Below the pieces are notes generated by a model, which did not search any database, had not been told where the DNA came from, and saw only the letters and a program-made list of their open reading frames with translations. From Streptomyces nymphaeiformis (lineage in GTDB: Bacteria; Actinomycetota; Actinomycetes; Streptomycetales; Streptomycetaceae), in the NCBI RefSeq assembly GCF_014203895.1, contig NZ_JACHJY010000007.1, positions 124,001 through 188,000 on the forward strand: a stretch of DNA of 64,000 nucleotides, written 5' to 3'. The translations under genes were made by a program, and so were the position numbers. Shown one piece after another: positions 42,889 to 51,260 of the stretch. The stretch's first letter is position 1; each line of letters starts with the position of its first letter.

Positions 42889-43980
42889 ATGCCCGTGTTA
42901 CCCCACTCGACCGCCCGCGCCGCCGCCGGCAGGACCGCCGAGGAGACCGTCCGCTCGCGACTCGACAAGCTCCGCGACGCGCGCGTCGTCGTGACCGGTG
43001 GCGGCGGCCTCGTCGGCAGCAGGCTGGTCGCGCTGCTGCAGGAGGCGGGTGCGGTCGTCACCGTCCTCGACCGGATGGACGCCTATCCCGAGTCCGGTCA
43101 CGAGACCTTCGGGGTGGCCCGCAGCGGCGCCCGGCTCGTCGTCGGCGACGTCCGCGACCGGGACACCTTCGGGGCGCTGGTCCGCGACGCGGACTTCGTG
43201 GTCCACGCAGCCGCGTACGCGGACGTCGCCGCCTGCACCCGGCGCCCCGACATCGCGTTCCGCGCCAACGTCGAGGGCACCCAGGTCGTCCTGGAACAGA
43301 CGGCCAGGTTCCCGGTACGGCGGCTCGTGCTCGTCTCCTCCGCCTCCGTGTACGGGGACGGGCAGCCCGACGTCGAGGGACCGCAGGTCTTCCACGAGGA
43401 CCAGCCGCTCTTCCCGATGTCCGTGTACGCCAACTGCAAGCTGTGGGCCGAGCACCAGACCCGGCTGATGCTCGGCGCGTCCAGCGGGACGGAGTACGCG
43501 GTGGTGCGCTACTTCTCCGTGTACGGCGAACCGCAGATCCCCAAGCCGGGCAGCCACTCGTGGATGGTGCCCTGGCTCTCGCTCCAGGCGCGTCTCGGCC
43601 GGCCGATGCGGCTCAACGGCGGCGGGGTCCAGGTCCGCGACCTGGTCCACGTCGACGACATCGCGGAGGCGACCGCGCTCGCGCTGACGGAGGAGCAGAT
43701 GGCCGAGCAGACGGTCAACATCGGCACCGGCCGGCCGACGTCGGTGCGCGAGGTGGCCGATCTGATCGCCCCGTACTTCCCGGGCGCGCGGCGGATCGTC
43801 ACCCCCCGCCCCGAGGGCGACCCGCTCGGCGGGTACGCCTCCACCGAGCGCTCCCGCGACCTGCTGCGCTGGCAGGCCCGCATCCCGGTCGAGGAGGGCG
43901 TCGAGCGGTACGTGCGGTGGCTGCTCGCCACGCCGGACGCCGTGCCGCGCTGGCTCACCGAGGAGACGCCGGGCGCGTGA
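42889..43980 (+). CDS. NAD-dependent sugar epimerase/dehydratase with a TTA codon
   Basis: 363 residues, extended SDR fold. VVVTGGGGLVGSRLVALL cofactor loop; Tyr-x3-Lys in SVYANCKLWAEHQ; RYFSVYGEPQIPKPGSHSW; VRDLVHVDDIAEA. Probably acts on an NDP-sugar in the cluster pathway. Codon 4 is TTA (42898-42900), very rare in Streptomyces and read only by the developmentally regulated bldA tRNA. ATG 42889 has AAAGAGG upstream. An in-frame ATG at 42817 would include this site and is not preferred. GTG at 43977 overlaps its stop and could start a longer form of the NUDIX protein. Confidence 0.88.
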   Translation: MPVLPHSTARAAAGRTAEETVRSRLDKLRDARVVVTGGGGLVGSRLVALLQEAGAVVTVLDRMDAYPESGHETFGVARSGARLVVGDVRDRDTFGALVRDADFVVHAAAYADVAACTRRPDIAFRANVEGTQVVLEQTARFPVRRLVLVSSASVYGDGQPDVEGPQVFHEDQPLFPMSVYANCKLWAEHQTRLMLGASSGTEYAVVRYFSVYGEPQIPKPGSHSWMVPWLSLQARLGRPMRLNGGGVQVRDLVHVDDIAEATALALTEEQMAEQTVNIGTGRPTSVREVADLIAPYFPGARRIVTPRPEGDPLGGYASTERSRDLLRWQARIPVEEGVERYVRWLLATPDAVPRWLTEETPGA

Positions 43981-44042
43981 CACGCTGCGGCTCCAGGGGC
44001 CCCGCGGGGCCGGGTCACGGCGGTGAGAGCGAGACGTACGCG

Positions 44043-44537
44043 ATGGGTTACGCGGGTTCCTACATCTGGTCGTTGCGGCAGCGGGTCGGCTCCCGCAAGC
44101 TCCTCGTGCCCGGGGCGCAGGTGCTGCTGCTCGACGGGGAGGGCCGCGGGCTCTTCCAGCAGCGCGTGGACACGGGCGTGTGGGAGCTTCCGGCCGGGTC
44201 CTGCGAGGAGGACGGCGACTTCGCCGACGCCGCCGTGCGGGAGCTCCTGGAGGAGACCGGGCTGCGGGTGGCGCGGGAGGACCTGGAGGCGTTCGCGTCG
44301 CTGTCCGATCCGGGGCTGCACACCGTGACGTACCCGAACGGGGACGTGACGCACTGCTTCGCGCTGTGCTTCGTCGCCCGCCGCTGGTCCGGCACGCTCG
44401 CCCCCGGTGCGGACGAGGTGCGGCAGGCGCGGTTCCTGCCGCTCGACGCGCCGCCCGAGCCGCTGCACCCGCCGACGGCGGTGGTGCTGTCCCTGTTCGA
44501 GAGGTTCCTGACGGAGGGAAGGTTCCAGGCAAGGTGA
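44043..44537 (+). CDS. NUDIX hydrolase with an altered Nudix box
   Basis: 164 residues from ATG 44043. An in-frame GTG at 43977, overlapping the epimerase stop as GTGA, would add 22 residues and is a real alternative. SYIWSLRQRVGSRKLLVPGA is the common opening of this subgroup. The Nudix box is GSCEEDG-x7-RELLEETGL. The first conserved Glu (position 7 of the box) is Gly here, while REx2EE is intact, so activity is likely retained or shifted. Likely substrate: a nucleoside diphosphate-X of the pathway. The stop overlaps GTG 44534 of the kinase region. Confidence 0.82.
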   Translation: MGYAGSYIWSLRQRVGSRKLLVPGAQVLLLDGEGRGLFQQRVDTGVWELPAGSCEEDGDFADAAVRELLEETGLRVAREDLEAFASLSDPGLHTVTYPNGDVTHCFALCFVARRWSGTLAPGADEVRQARFLPLDAPPEPLHPPTAVVLSLFERFLTEGRFQAR

Positions 44538-44542
44538 ATTCC

Positions 44543-45511
44543 ATGGATCCGATACGCGCGGTGGTGCCCTGCCGGGCCTGTCTGTCCGGCGAGGACCTGG
44601 ACTGGCTCGGCGGGGGCCGCTCGGTGAGCCTGGCGCTCGGCCTGATGACGACCGTGGAGGTCGGGTCGGGACCCGCTGCCGGGGAAGGCGGCTGGGGCGA
44701 GGAGGTGTGGGCGTTCCTGCGCGGGCGGCTGCCCGGCCTGGCCGCCCGCCCGCCGGCCGTCACGGTGCACAGCGAGGCGCCGGCGGCGAGCGGTCTGTCG
44801 TCGTCGACGGCGCTGATCGTGGCGCTGTTCCGGGCGTTCGCGGACGCCTCGGTCCGTGGGCGGCGCGTCTCCGACGCCACGCTGACACGGTGGGCGTACG
44901 AGTTCGAGTTCGCCGTCTTCCACGGCGGCGGCATGGACCATCTGGCGGTCGTGGAGGGAGGGGCGCTGCTCCTCGACGGCCGCGAGCAGGGGCTGCCCGT
45001 GGTGCGCGACCGGCTCGGGTTCCCCGAGGAGTGGCGGGTGATCGTGGTGGATTCCGGTACCCGCAAGGACACCGGGCACCACATCCGGGACGTGCGGGCG
45101 CAGCTCGCGGCCGGGGACCCGGTGCTCGCCGCCTACCGGGCCGCGGCCGACGAGGCGTCGGGGCGGGTGTGGGAGGCGCTGCGGGGCCGGGACCTGGCGG
45201 CGCTCGGGGCGGCGATGTCCGACGCGCACGCGGCGATGCGGGACCACCAGCGGATGTCGACGCCGCTCCTGGAGGAGCTGCGGGAGGCCGCGCTGCGCTC
45301 CGCCGGTCTGCCGCTGAAGCTCAGCGGGGCCGGCGGAGGCGGTGCGCTGGTCGGCGTCTGCCCGACGGCGGAGGTGACGGCGACCGTGGCGCGGCTCTCT
45401 CGGGACCTGGGCGTCTCCCATCCGGCGGCCAGGGTCATCCCCACGGCGGCGGCGCCGGGCGGGCGAGGGGAGCCGGTGCCGGTGGCGGGAGGTCAGAGGA
45501 AGGGGTCGTAG
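44543..45511 (+). CDS. GHMP-family sugar kinase
   Basis: 322 residues. Substrate loop CRACLSGEDLDWLGGGRSVS resembles the galactokinase/heptokinase GExxD motif. ATP loop is EAPAASGLSSSTALIVAL. FHGGGMDHLAVVEGGALLL carries the catalytic Asp. The C-terminal motif is LKLSGAGGGGALVG. It would phosphorylate an anomeric or ring hydroxyl of a sugar or cyclitol. ATG 44543 has AAGGTG six nt upstream; GTG 44534 (overlapping the NUDIX stop) is the alternative. The 3' end overlaps the convergent radical SAM gene by 19 nt. Confidence 0.87.
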   Translation: MDPIRAVVPCRACLSGEDLDWLGGGRSVSLALGLMTTVEVGSGPAAGEGGWGEEVWAFLRGRLPGLAARPPAVTVHSEAPAASGLSSSTALIVALFRAFADASVRGRRVSDATLTRWAYEFEFAVFHGGGMDHLAVVEGGALLLDGREQGLPVVRDRLGFPEEWRVIVVDSGTRKDTGHHIRDVRAQLAAGDPVLAAYRAAADEASGRVWEALRGRDLAALGAAMSDAHAAMRDHQRMSTPLLEELREAALRSAGLPLKLSGAGGGGALVGVCPTAEVTATVARLSRDLGVSHPAARVIPTAAAPGGRGEPVPVAGGQRKGS

Positions 45512-46590
45512 TCCTCGGTGAGCGGGGGCTCGCCGGTTCCTTCGGCGATGCGCTCCAGTTCCAGGTTGGAGCGGTGGCGCGCGCAGTGGAACCGGCAGTC
45601 CCGGCTGGGGTCGACGATCCCTCGGTCGGACTTCTGCCAGATGGTGGCGAGGTCGTCGGTGACGGCGTCGCCGATGCGGGCGAGCGGGTTGCCCCGGTGG
45701 TAGGCGCACACGTACACCCCGGAGGGGGTGATGAGGGTGCGGAGTTCGGCGACGCGGCAGCGATCGTACGCCTTGGGCTGGACGGGGCCGACGTGGCCGC
45801 GCAGGGAGGTGAGGGTGGAGGAGTTGACCAGCTGGAAGCGGTCGCTCTCCAGGCGGGCGGCCTCGGCGAGCTGCCGGTCGACGGAGTCCAGCATCGTGCG
45901 GGGGACCTGCACGATGTGGTGGTCGTCGTCGAACATCGCCTTGGTCTCGAAGTAGTCGCAGCCGATGTCGTGGGCGAGCTCGGCGGCCCGCAGCACCTCG
46001 TGGTGGTTGGTGACGGTGGTGCCGTCGGGTTCCTGCCGGGACATCACGAGGAAGGAGTAGCCGAGGGCTCCCTTCTTCTCGGCGGCGAGCAGCCGCATGT
46101 TCCCGATGACCTTGTCGAAGACGCTGCGGCCCTTGCGGTCGGGGCGGAACCTGCCGTACGTCTCGGCGGTGCCGGCGTCGACGGAGACGCGGACCCAGGA
46201 GGCGTACTGCGCGAGCTCGGTGAGGTTCTGCCTGATCATCGTGCCGTTGGTGACGACTCCGACGGCCAGGCCCGCCTCGCCGAGGATGCGTAAGACCCGG
46301 CGTGTGCCGCGATGGGCGAGGGGTTCCCCGCCGCCGATGAGGACGACGGCCCGTACCGAGAGGGCGACGAGCTCCTCGGCGAGGGCGGCGAGCCGTTCGG
46401 GGGTGAACCGGCCCTGGTTGAGGAGCTTTCCGCTGATGCATTCGGGGCAGGCGAGGTCGCAGAAGGTGGTGGGGTCGAGGTCCACCACGAGCGGGGCGCC
46501 GGAGGGCGAGCCGGAGGCGGCCTCCAGGATCCGGGGCCAGCCCGAGGGCTGGTAGAGCTTGGAGACGAGGTCGAGACGGTCGTGCGTCAC
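45493..46590 (-). CDS. Radical SAM enzyme with SPASM-like C-terminus and a TTA codon
   Basis: 365 residues. The 4Fe-4S cluster ligands are Cys44, Cys48 and Cys51 in TTFCDLACPECISGK, C-x3-C-x2-C. GGGEPL is the SAM-binding motif. C-terminal Cys residues (YDRCRVAEL, YVCAYHRG, DCRFHCARH) suggest an auxiliary cluster, as in SPASM/Twitch enzymes that epimerise or dehydrogenate sugars and peptides. Codon 100 is TTA (46291-46293). GTG 46588-46590 has GAGGAG upstream. It follows the ABC importer genes on the same strand after 66 nt and is probably co-transcribed with them. Confidence 0.88.
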   Translation of the reverse strand: MTHDRLDLVSKLYQPSGWPRILEAASGSPSGAPLVVDLDPTTFCDLACPECISGKLLNQGRFTPERLAALAEELVALSVRAVVLIGGGEPLAHRGTRRVLRILGEAGLAVGVVTNGTMIRQNLTELAQYASWVRVSVDAGTAETYGRFRPDRKGRSVFDKVIGNMRLLAAEKKGALGYSFLVMSRQEPDGTTVTNHHEVLRAAELAHDIGCDYFETKAMFDDDHHIVQVPRTMLDSVDRQLAEAARLESDRFQLVNSSTLTSLRGHVGPVQPKAYDRCRVAELRTLITPSGVYVCAYHRGNPLARIGDAVTDDLATIWQKSDRGIVDPSRDCRFHCARHRSNLELERIAEGTGEPPLTEDYDPFL

Positions 46591-46656
46591 AGGGCTCTCC
46601 TCAGAAGTGGTGAACGGTTGCCGTGGCGGGTCGTGCCGGTGCCGGCCGGGCGTCCT

Positions 46657-47553
46657 TCAGCCCTTGACGGCGCCGGTGGCGAGCCCCGCGGCGATCTTGC
46701 GGTGGACGGCCAGGAAGAACACGACGACGGGCAGGGCGGTGAGCGTGGCACCTGCCATCAGGCCGCCGTAGTCGGTTCCGAAGCTGGTCTGGAAGGAGAC
46801 CAGCCAGATGCTGAGGGTCTGCTTCTCGGGGGTGGAGAGCAGGACGTAGACGAGGACGTACTCGTTCCACGCCTGCACCATCGCGAAGACGGAGGTGGCG
46901 ACGAGTCCGGGGGCGAGCAGGGGCAGGACGATGCGGACGAAGGCGCCGAGCCGGCCGCAGCCGTCGACCATCGCCGCCTCTTCGAGCTCGACGGGGATCG
47001 CCGCGATGAAGCCGTGCAGCATCCACACGGTGAACGGCAGCGTGAAGACGAGGTAGACGACGATCACGCCGCCGAGGCTGTCGGTCATGCCCGCGTCGTT
47101 GAGGAGCAGGTAGACGGGGATGACGAGGGCGGCGAGCGGGATCATCTGCACGGTGAGGATGACGACGACGAAGGCCTTGCGCCCGGCGAAACGGAAGCGG
47201 GCGAGGGCGAACGCGGCGAGCGTGCCGACGAGGAGGGAGACGAGGACGGTGCCCAGGCCGATGACGGCGCTGGAGCGCACGTTGGCCCAGAAGGTCTCGG
47301 TGCTCAGGGCGCGGTCGAAGTTGGCCAGGGTGGGGTGGCTCGGCCAGAACTCGGGGGGCAGGCTGAGGATCTCGGTCGCCGGCCGGAACGCGGTGAGGAC
47401 CATCCAGTAGACGGGGAAGCCGATGGCGGCGGCGACGAGGATCCCGAGGACGTCGTAGCGGCGGCGGCGCCCTCGGCGCCGGCCCCTGCTCGTACGCCCG
47501 ACAGGGGTGCTCGGTCGACGGGCCCCGCTCGTACGCCTGCCAGGGGCGCTCAT
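46657..47553 (-). CDS. Carbohydrate ABC transporter permease, MalG type
   Basis: 298 residues, six helices. The EAA loop ELEEAAMVDGCGRLGAFVRI, which contacts the ATPase, is in the expected place. The first 32 residues are an Arg-rich cytosolic extension made of two imperfect repeats (SAPGRRTSGARR / STPVGRTSRGRR), also visible in the DNA at 47489-47510 and 47529-47550. The start overlaps the MalF-type gene by 4 nt. No ATPase gene is present in the window, so a shared MsiK-like ATPase encoded elsewhere probably energises the importer, as is common in Streptomyces. Confidence 0.9.
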   Translation of the reverse strand: MSAPGRRTSGARRPSTPVGRTSRGRRRGRRRRYDVLGILVAAAIGFPVYWMVLTAFRPATEILSLPPEFWPSHPTLANFDRALSTETFWANVRSSAVIGLGTVLVSLLVGTLAAFALARFRFAGRKAFVVVILTVQMIPLAALVIPVYLLLNDAGMTDSLGGVIVVYLVFTLPFTVWMLHGFIAAIPVELEEAAMVDGCGRLGAFVRIVLPLLAPGLVATSVFAMVQAWNEYVLVYVLLSTPEKQTLSIWLVSFQTSFGTDYGGLMAGATLTALPVVVFFLAVHRKIAAGLATGAVKG

Positions 47554-48464
47554 TCGGTCTCCCCCAGCCTCAGCGTCTGCCGCAGGTAGAGCACGGCTCC
47601 GGCGAGCAGCAGGACGACGGTGACCAGGGCGATCGCGGCTCCGGTGCTGTAGCGGTTGACGGCGAACGACTCGATGAACGAGTAGACGCCGAGCAGGTAG
47701 TACTCGCGCTCGGGCTGTCCTCCGCGCATCAGCCAGATCTGGTTGAAGACGCCGAAGTCCCAGATCGCCATGAGGGTGGTGCCCATCACGAAGACGGGTT
47801 TGACGGCGGGGAAGGTGACGTACCGGAAGACCTGCGAGGGCCGGGCGCCGTCGATGAGGGCGGCCTCCTCCAGCTCGGGCGGGATCTGGGTGAGCGCCGC
47901 GTGCAGGCTGATGGCGGCGAACGGGAGGGCGCCCCAGACGACGACGGCGGTGATGACGGCGAAGCCCTCCCAGGGGTCGGTGAACCAGTTGTGCCGGGCG
48001 AGGTCGACGCCGGGCAGGGTCGAGAGCAGCCAGTTCACGAGCCCGTAGTCGGCGTCGAAGAGCCAGCGGAAGACGGCCGCCGCGACCATCACCGGCATGG
48101 CCCAGACGGCGACGAGGACTCCCGCGACGGCCGCCCGTACCCAGGGCGAGGTGCGTCGCATCAGCAGGGCGACGAGCAGGCCGCAGCCCATGGTGAGGGT
48201 CACGCAGACGCCGGTGAACAGGGCCGTGCGGGCGACGACCGTCCAGAAGAACCCGTCGCCGAGGATCGTCCGGAACTGCCCGAGCCCCGCCCAGGGGGGT
48301 GCCGTGCCGCTGAACAGCTCCTTGCGGGTCATGTCCTGGAAGGCCAGGGTCACCATGTCGACGAGCGGATAGCCGAGGACGACGAGGAGGGCGAGCAGCG
48401 ACGGGGCGATCAGGAGGTAGGGCAGGAGGTGCCGCGGCCGGCGGCCGGCCGGGTCAGCGCTCAT
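47550..48464 (-). CDS. Carbohydrate ABC transporter permease, MalF type
   Basis: 304 residues, six helices. It begins LLPYLLIAPSLLALLVVLGYPL; the EAA loop is ELEEAALIDGARPSQVFRYVTFP. Pairs with the MalG-type permease (4-nt overlap) and the binding protein (11-nt overlap, 48454-48464). The import substrate is most likely a sugar or sugar derivative. Confidence 0.92.
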   Translation of the reverse strand: MSADPAGRRPRHLLPYLLIAPSLLALLVVLGYPLVDMVTLAFQDMTRKELFSGTAPPWAGLGQFRTILGDGFFWTVVARTALFTGVCVTLTMGCGLLVALLMRRTSPWVRAAVAGVLVAVWAMPVMVAAAVFRWLFDADYGLVNWLLSTLPGVDLARHNWFTDPWEGFAVITAVVVWGALPFAAISLHAALTQIPPELEEAALIDGARPSQVFRYVTFPAVKPVFVMGTTLMAIWDFGVFNQIWLMRGGQPEREYYLLGVYSFIESFAVNRYSTGAAIALVTVVLLLAGAVLYLRQTLRLGETE

Positions 48465-49749
48465 TGATCACGGCGTCGATCCTGCGGTCCGCTTCTCGGG
48501 TCGCGTCCCCGACGGACGCCTTGCCGGTGGCGATGCGCTCCAGCATCTCGGGCAGGACGTTGGACTTCTCCACCGAGGTCCAGCCGGGGGCGAGGGGGGT
48601 GACCCAGCCGCGGGCGGCGGCCTGCGCGGCCGGTCCGTTGATGCCGCCCGCGGCGACGTCGGCGAGCTGGACGGTGTTGTTGGGCAGGGTATTGGCGGCG
48701 ACGAGCTGCCGCTGGGACTCACGGTCGGTGAAGATCCGGATCCAGTCGGCCGCGAGCTCCTGGCGGGTCGACTTGGCGGGGACGGCCAGGGTGGATCCGC
48801 CGAGGAACGGCGGGAGCAGCTCGCCGGAGGGCCCGGGGAAGGCGAAGGTGGCGAACTTGTCCTTGAGACGGGGATCGCCGCCGGACTTGGCGTCGGCGGC
48901 GGCCTGCGCCTCCCAGGTGTTGCCGTAGAAGACGCCGACCTTGCCCTGTCCGATGACGGCCGGCTGGTCGCCGTTGTCCTTCGCACGGTCGCCGACGTAG
49001 TAGTCGTCCATGAGCTTCTTCCAGGTGGTGAGCCCGGCGACGGACTTCGGCGAGGAGAGGGCGCCCTGCCAGCGGCCGTTCTTCTCGACCGCCATCTCGC
49101 CGCCGGCGTCCTTGACGAAGCCCATGGCGGCGGACCAGTAGCGGCCGGGCAGGTAGAGGGCGGAGAAGGAGGGGTCCTTGGCCCCGTACCGGGCCTTGAG
49201 CCGGTCGAGCGCGGAGATCAGCTCGGGGTAGGTGCGCGGGGCTCCCGTGATGCCGGTGCTCTTGAAGTAGTCGGTGCGGTAGACGCCGACGCGGGCTCCC
49301 GCGTAGTACGGCACGCAGTACGTCCGGCCCTCGGAGCGACAGGCGTCGGCGAGGGCGGGCAGCCACTGCCCGGACCGGTCGAAGGTCTTCGGGTCGAGCG
49401 GCGCGAAGGCGCCGTTGACGATGTAGTTGGTGGTCTCGCTGTTGCCCATCTCGACGACGTCGGGCACGTTCCGCCCGGCGAGGACGGCGTCGAGCTTCTG
49501 GTTCTTCGTCGTCCACTGCTGGTACTGGACGTCGACCTTCACCCCGGGGTGCGCCTTCGCGAACCGGCTGTTCGCGGAGGCGACCAGCTCCGGCCAGCTC
49601 TCGCGGGCGTCCACCATCAGCCACACCGTCAGCGTGCCGCCGCCGTCCGCCCGTTCGCCCGGCGCGTCGCCCCCGCCCGAGCCGCAGCCCGCCACCGTGA
49701 GCAGGACGGCTCCCAGGACCACGGAGCGGCGGGTCGGGCGCGGTGTCAT
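48454..49749 (-). CDS. Extracellular sugar-binding lipoprotein of the ABC importer
   Basis: 431 residues. Lipobox Cys22 in VVLGAVLLTVAGC, also with a twin-Arg (TRRSVVLGAV). Mature part begins LTVWLMVDARESWPELVASANSRF, typical of family 1 solute-binding proteins. Further markers are VPDVVEMGNSETTNYIVNGA, PYYAGARVGVYRTDYF and TTWKKLMDDYY. Delivers the ligand to the two permeases downstream. ATG 49749 has GGAGGA upstream. First gene of the importer-radical SAM operon and divergent from the amidinotransferase gene. Confidence 0.93.
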   Translation of the reverse strand: MTPRPTRRSVVLGAVLLTVAGCGSGGGDAPGERADGGGTLTVWLMVDARESWPELVASANSRFAKAHPGVKVDVQYQQWTTKNQKLDAVLAGRNVPDVVEMGNSETTNYIVNGAFAPLDPKTFDRSGQWLPALADACRSEGRTYCVPYYAGARVGVYRTDYFKSTGITGAPRTYPELISALDRLKARYGAKDPSFSALYLPGRYWSAAMGFVKDAGGEMAVEKNGRWQGALSSPKSVAGLTTWKKLMDDYYVGDRAKDNGDQPAVIGQGKVGVFYGNTWEAQAAADAKSGGDPRLKDKFATFAFPGPSGELLPPFLGGSTLAVPAKSTRQELAADWIRIFTDRESQRQLVAANTLPNNTVQLADVAAGGINGPAAQAAARGWVTPLAPGWTSVEKSNVLPEMLERIATGKASVGDATREADRRIDAVINER

Positions 49750-50060
49750 GGATTCCTCCGTGGGGGACGCGTCGGGATGTACGGGGCTTCGGCGACGGTC
49801 TCTCCCTACCCCTCCGATCACGGGACTTCGCCGCGGCACGGAGTTTCGGCCGGAAGACGGCGGTGCGCGTCCCCCGAAGGGCCGAGTCCTCGCCTGCTGC
49901 GCTGCGCCGTTGTCGGAGCGGGCGGCAGCGGCGGGGCCGTCCTCAGGCCACGCTGGCGCGAACGGAACGGCGGGTAGCCGAGTGGCTCTTGACGGTGACG
50001 GCCCGCTGCCCGCAGTTTGTCCCCTGCGGCACTCCACGTCCCCCATCGAAGGGTTTGTAC
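49750..50060. other. 311-nt divergent promoter region
   Basis: Separates the importer operon (minus) from the amidinotransferase (plus). A TTGACG element around 49989 stands about 18 nt before a poor CAGTTT; it could be a HrdB-type promoter for the amidinotransferase. The string GGCGGGTAGCCGAGTGGC nearby looks like a tRNA D-arm, but no acceptor or T-arm follows. No ORF recognised. Confidence 0.4.
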
Positions 50061-51251
50061 GTGACCGAGCAGAGGACGACCCCCGCTCAGGACGGCTCCG
50101 CTCCCGACTCCCCCGGCGCCTCCGAGCGTCCCGTGCGGGTCAACGCGTGGAACGGCTGGGACCCGCTGCGGCATGTGATCGTCGGCCGGGCCGAGGGCAC
50201 GGTGGTGCAGGCGCCCGAGCACGCCGTGCGCCGGGACTATCCCGACGACGGCTTCCCCCTGGGGACGTACGGCCCGATGCCGGCGGACATGGTGGCCGAG
50301 GCCGATCAGCAGCTCGACGACTTCGCGGACATGCTGCGGCGGCGCGGCATCCGGGTGGACCGGCCGACGCCGGTCGACTTCACGAAGGAGGTGTCGACGC
50401 CGGAGTGGACGCACGAGTCGATGTTCGGCTGCATGCCGCCCCGGGACCTGCTGCTCACCGTCGGCAACGAGGTCCTCGAAGCGACCATGTCGTACCGCAG
50501 CCGCTGGTTCGAGTACCTCTGCTACCGGCCGGTGCTCCAGGACCTCTTCGACGCCGACCCGCGGATGCGCTGGGAGGCCGCGCCGAAGCCGCGGCTCACG
50601 GACGCCTCGTACAAGGCGGGGTTCTGGGACACGTACAACGAGCTGCCGACCGACGTGCAGCTGGCCAGGGTCCGTGACTACGACCTGGTGCTCACCGAGG
50701 CGGAGCCGCTGTTCGACGCGGCGGACGTGGCGCGGTTCGGCAAGGACCTGTTCGTGCAGCTGTCGTTCGTGACGAACCGGAGCGGGTACGACTGGCTGCG
50801 GCGCCACTTCCCGGACCACCGGGTGCACGCGGTGACCTCGACGAACACCCATCCGCTGCACATCGACGCCACCTGGGTGCCGCTGCGTCCGGGCCTGGTG
50901 CTGCACTGCGGGGAGCGGCTCGCGGACGCGGAGCTGATGGAGTTCTTCAAGCTGAACGACTGGGAGATCGTCGAGGCGGTGCAGCCGGCGAGCTGGGACC
51001 ATCCGCCGAAGCTGTCGTTCTGCAGCCCGTGGCTCGCCGGGAACATGCTGAACCTCGACGCGAACACGCTGTGCGTCGAGGAGAACGAGGTGCGGCTCGC
51101 GGAGCAGCTCTCCTCGTACGGCTTCGAGATCGTGCCGGTGCCGTTCCGTGCGGTGGGGCCGTTCGGCGGCGGGCTGCACTGCGCGACCGTCGACATCGAG
51201 CGGGACGGCGGCCTGGAGGACTACTTCCCGCGCAGGTACGGCCGGTTCTAG
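50061..51251 (+). CDS. Arginine amidinotransferase (AGAT/StrB1 family)
   Basis: 396 residues. Catalytic triad by comparison with human AGAT: Asp222 in PLFDAADVARFGKDLF, His267 in HPLHIDATWVPL, nucleophile Cys374 in GGGLHCATVDI. Also WNGWDPLRHVIVGRA at the N-terminus and EVSTPEWTHESMFGCMPPRD. Transfers the amidino group of arginine to an amine. In the streptomycin pathway the homologue StrB1 acts on a phosphorylated aminocyclitol. GTG 50061 has AAGGG upstream. The HAD phosphatase follows after 9 nt, a kinase is nearby, and the acceptor is probably a phosphorylated amino sugar or cyclitol; this is inference. Confidence 0.92.
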   Translation: MTEQRTTPAQDGSAPDSPGASERPVRVNAWNGWDPLRHVIVGRAEGTVVQAPEHAVRRDYPDDGFPLGTYGPMPADMVAEADQQLDDFADMLRRRGIRVDRPTPVDFTKEVSTPEWTHESMFGCMPPRDLLLTVGNEVLEATMSYRSRWFEYLCYRPVLQDLFDADPRMRWEAAPKPRLTDASYKAGFWDTYNELPTDVQLARVRDYDLVLTEAEPLFDAADVARFGKDLFVQLSFVTNRSGYDWLRRHFPDHRVHAVTSTNTHPLHIDATWVPLRPGLVLHCGERLADAELMEFFKLNDWEIVEAVQPASWDHPPKLSFCSPWLAGNMLNLDANTLCVEENEVRLAEQLSSYGFEIVPVPFRAVGPFGGGLHCATVDIERDGGLEDYFPRRYGRF

Positions 51252-51260
51252 GGGAGTCCT

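Noticed and set aside
44534..44542. GTG start overlapping the NUDIX stop for the GHMP kinase
   Set aside because: It lies within the AAGGTG ribosome-site sequence that serves ATG 44543 at ideal spacing; kept only as an alternative.
49972..50000. tRNA-like D-arm sequence GGTAGCCGAGTGGC
   Set aside because: No anticodon or T-arm (GTTCxAxxC) in the next 80 nt and no CCA end on either strand.
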